Source of the DNA: Sedimentisphaerales bacterium
Lineage (GTDB): Bacteria; Planctomycetota; Phycisphaerae; Sedimentisphaerales; SG8-4
Direction: 5' to 3'
Length of the DNA stretch: 54,364 nucleotides
Assembly: GCA_016928975.1 (NCBI GenBank)
Contig: JAFGJR010000063.1
Span: 1 to 54,364, forward strand
Below are positions 53,002 through 54,364 of the stretch, in pieces; the stretch's first letter is position 1, and every line of letters begins with the position of its first letter. Position numbers and translations under genes: made by a program. The notes under the pieces were generated by a model. The model worked only from the letters and a program-made list of their open reading frames with translations, did not search any database and was not told the origin of the DNA.

Positions 53002-54231
53002 ATGATTGAGATCAATGAGAACTTTCTGAAGCTCCGCGCCGGGTATCTGTTCCCGGAGATCGGGCGACGAGTGAAGGCATTCAAGCAGCAGCATCCCCAG
53101 GCCAAGGTCATCAGCATGGGGATCGGGGATGTCACGCAGCCGCTGGCGCCGGCGGTGATCGAGGCGATGCACCGGGCAGTCGGTGAGATGGCCCGGCAGG
53201 AGACGTTCCGGGGCTACGACGACAGCGGCGTTGGCTACGAGTTCCTGCGGCAGGCGATCATCGACGGGGACTTCAAGGCTCGCGGCGTGGATATTGAGCT
53301 CGATGAAATCTTCGTCAGCGACGGGACCAAGTGCGACACCGGCAACATGCAGGAGGTCTTCGGCGTCGACAACGTCGTGGCGGTGGCCGACCCGGTCTAT
53401 CCGGTGTACGTCGATACGAACGTGATGGCGGGACGCACGGGCTCCATCAGTGACGGCGGCCAGTACGCGGGGATCGTCTACATGCCTGCGACAGCGGAGA
53501 ATGGCTTCGTGCCTGAGCCGCCGGATACGCCTGCGGATATGATCTATCTGTGCTTTCCGAACAACCCGACGGGGGCTGTCGCGACAAAGAAGGCGCTGGC
53601 CCAGTGGGTGGACTACGCTCGCTCGCACAAGGCGGTCCTGTTCTTCGACGCGGCGTACGAAGCCTACGTCAAGGACCCGACGATCCCTCACTCGATCTAC
53701 GAGATCAAGGGGGCAAAGGACGTCGCCGTCGAGTTTCGCAGTTGCTCGAAGACTGCTGGATTCACAGGCGTGCGATGCGCCTACAGTGTCGTTCCGAGGC
53801 AACTCAAGGCTTACACGAAAGACGGCAAGGCGGTCGAGGTCAATCCCATCTGGCGGCGCCGTCATACGACCAAGTTCAACGGCGTCTCTTACATCACGCA
53901 GGTGGGTGCGGCCGCGATCTACACTCCGGCGGGCATGAAGCAGATTCAGCAGACGATCGACATCTACATGGGCAACGCGAGCCTGATCTGTCAGAGACTC
54001 GGGGAGCTTGGCTACACGGTCTTTGGGGGTACGAACGCCCCGTACATCTGGGTACAGACGCCCAGGGGCGTCGGCTCGTGGGATTTCTTCGACCTGTTGC
54101 TGAACAAAGCCAACGTGGTCTGCACGCCGGGTGCCGGGTTCGGCCCGGCGGGCGAGGGCTACGTCCGCCTGACGGCGTTCGCGACGCCACAGAATGTGGC
54201 CGAGGCGCTGGATCGCCTCGCCAAGTTGTAG
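53002..54231 (+). CDS. dapL: LL-diaminopimelate aminotransferase
   Basis: 409 residues from ATG 53002 (no good ribosome binding site; longer forms run through the RAYT remnant). It is a fold-type I, PLP-dependent class I/II aminotransferase converting tetrahydrodipicolinate and glutamate directly to LL-diaminopimelate in lysine and peptidoglycan synthesis. Typical DapL features: [19 protein letters not shown] at the start, [34 protein letters not shown], and the PLP lysine K250 in [13 protein letters not shown]. The length equals that of characterised DapL. It implies the short aminotransferase route to diaminopimelate. Confidence 0.95.
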   Translation: MIEINENFLKLRAGYLFPEIGRRVKAFKQQHPQAKVISMGIGDVTQPLAPAVIEAMHRAVGEMARQETFRGYDDSGVGYEFLRQAIIDGDFKARGVDIELDEIFVSDGTKCDTGNMQEVFGVDNVVAVADPVYPVYVDTNVMAGRTGSISDGGQYAGIVYMPATAENGFVPEPPDTPADMIYLCFPNNPTGAVATKKALAQWVDYARSHKAVLFFDAAYEAYVKDPTIPHSIYEIKGAKDVAVEFRSCSKTAGFTGVRCAYSVVPRQLKAYTKDGKAVEVNPIWRRRHTTKFNGVSYITQVGAAAIYTPAGMKQIQQTIDIYMGNASLICQRLGELGYTVFGGTNAPYIWVQTPRGVGSWDFFDLLLNKANVVCTPGAGFGPAGEGYVRLTAFATPQNVAEALDRLAKL

Positions 54232-54255
54232 AGCCTCGTATGGAACCGGGCTCGG

Positions 54256-54332
54256 CATGTCACCCCCGCGAAGGCGGGGGTCCACAATCGTTCGATGCGT
54301 GGCTGGATTCCCACCTTCGCGGGAATGACATG
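54256..54332. repeat. Long intergenic palindrome (REP/BIME-like)
   Basis: Two 29-base arms (54256-54284 and 54304-54332) are inverted copies with few differences around a 19-base centre. Each arm holds its own CCCGCGAAGGCGGG-type hairpin. This is the widespread palindrome whose translations give words like IPAKVGIQ and TPAFAGVT. It lies just after dapL and may also terminate it. Confidence 0.85.
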
Positions 54333-54364
54333 CGGGGGCCGGGGCGTCTGCACAACATGTTAGA

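Noticed and set aside
1..54364. CRISPR arrays, rRNA or tRNA genes
   Set aside because: No regularly spaced short direct repeats, rRNA signatures or cloverleaf-like sequences were noticed on reading; a dedicated scan (for example tRNAscan) was not possible.

Overview
The window looks like a chromosomal piece of a GC-rich (roughly 60% or more) planctomycete, most likely from the Phycisphaerae/Sedimentisphaerales group. This is inferred from the mix of gene families: PEP-CTERM-like exported proteins, LamG and right-handed beta-helix proteins, Tat-exported sulfatase and glycoside hydrolases, a compact pseudopilin secretion operon, a DAHP synthase/chorismate mutase fusion, LL-diaminopimelate aminotransferase, and intergenic palindromes of the kind common in these genomes. 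No rRNA, tRNA or CRISPR array was seen.

Layout. 1-3.4 kb: end of a peptidase S74 (intramolecular chaperone) protein, then a 909-residue secreted repeat/beta-helix protein lying between two remnants of LamG-domain 3' ends. 3.5-4.6 kb (minus): DAHP synthase/chorismate mutase. 4.86-14.35 kb (plus): ten genes in series, many with ATGA overlaps, encoding a type II secretion/type IV pilus-like machine (E, F, G, H, I, J, a PilX/K-like protein, a PilM-PilN fusion, PilO/M-like, short secretin). The series continues into a CheY-like receiver, a 2006-residue PAS/PocR sensor kinase and a FixJ-type response regulator (to 21.6 kb). 21.6-23.9 kb: a strong sigma70 promoter, a long leader and two PEP-CTERM-like exported proteins. 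24.1-29.3 kb: a three-gene polysaccharide-attack operon (Tat-exported deacetylase-like protein, GH9, sulfatase). 29.45-31.9 kb: a Spy/CpxP-like protein, an ECF sigma factor and two small membrane proteins laid out like CnrH-CnrY-CnrX. 32.1-40.4 kb (minus): RecQ, a Cys/Met-rich secreted peptide, a sensor kinase and a large TPR/CBM9/LamG exported protein. 40.6-42.2 kb: a Na+/solute symporter broken by a one-base insertion. 42.2-43.9 kb (minus): a protein with two chagasin-like protease-inhibitor domains joined to a beta-helix. 44.0-46.8 kb: DNA polymerase I. 46.8-47.3 kb: a four-helix-bundle (S23/IVP) gene bracketed by inverted repeats. 47.3-51.1 kb (minus): a GH141-like beta-helix enzyme and a Tat-exported L-fucose-isomerase-like protein. 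51.3-52.7 kb: an exported EF-hand protein. 52.8-54.3 kb: a truncated REP-associated transposase with a palindrome, dapL and a long intergenic palindrome.

How it fits together. The secretion operon and its attached signalling genes could export and regulate the many signal-peptide proteins nearby. The two carbohydrate clusters (deacetylase-like/GH9/sulfatase, and GH141-like/isomerase-like) point to growth on complex, possibly sulfated and fucosylated, glycans. The most unusual items are the chagasin/beta-helix fusion, a candidate internal thioester in a PEP-CTERM protein, the CnrHYX-like stress unit, a palindromic repeat captured in frame in the pseudopilin gspI leader, the inverted-repeat-bracketed S23 gene, and a RAYT remnant near palindromes of the kind RAYTs act on. 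Functional statements rest on motif recognition by eye; no database search was run.
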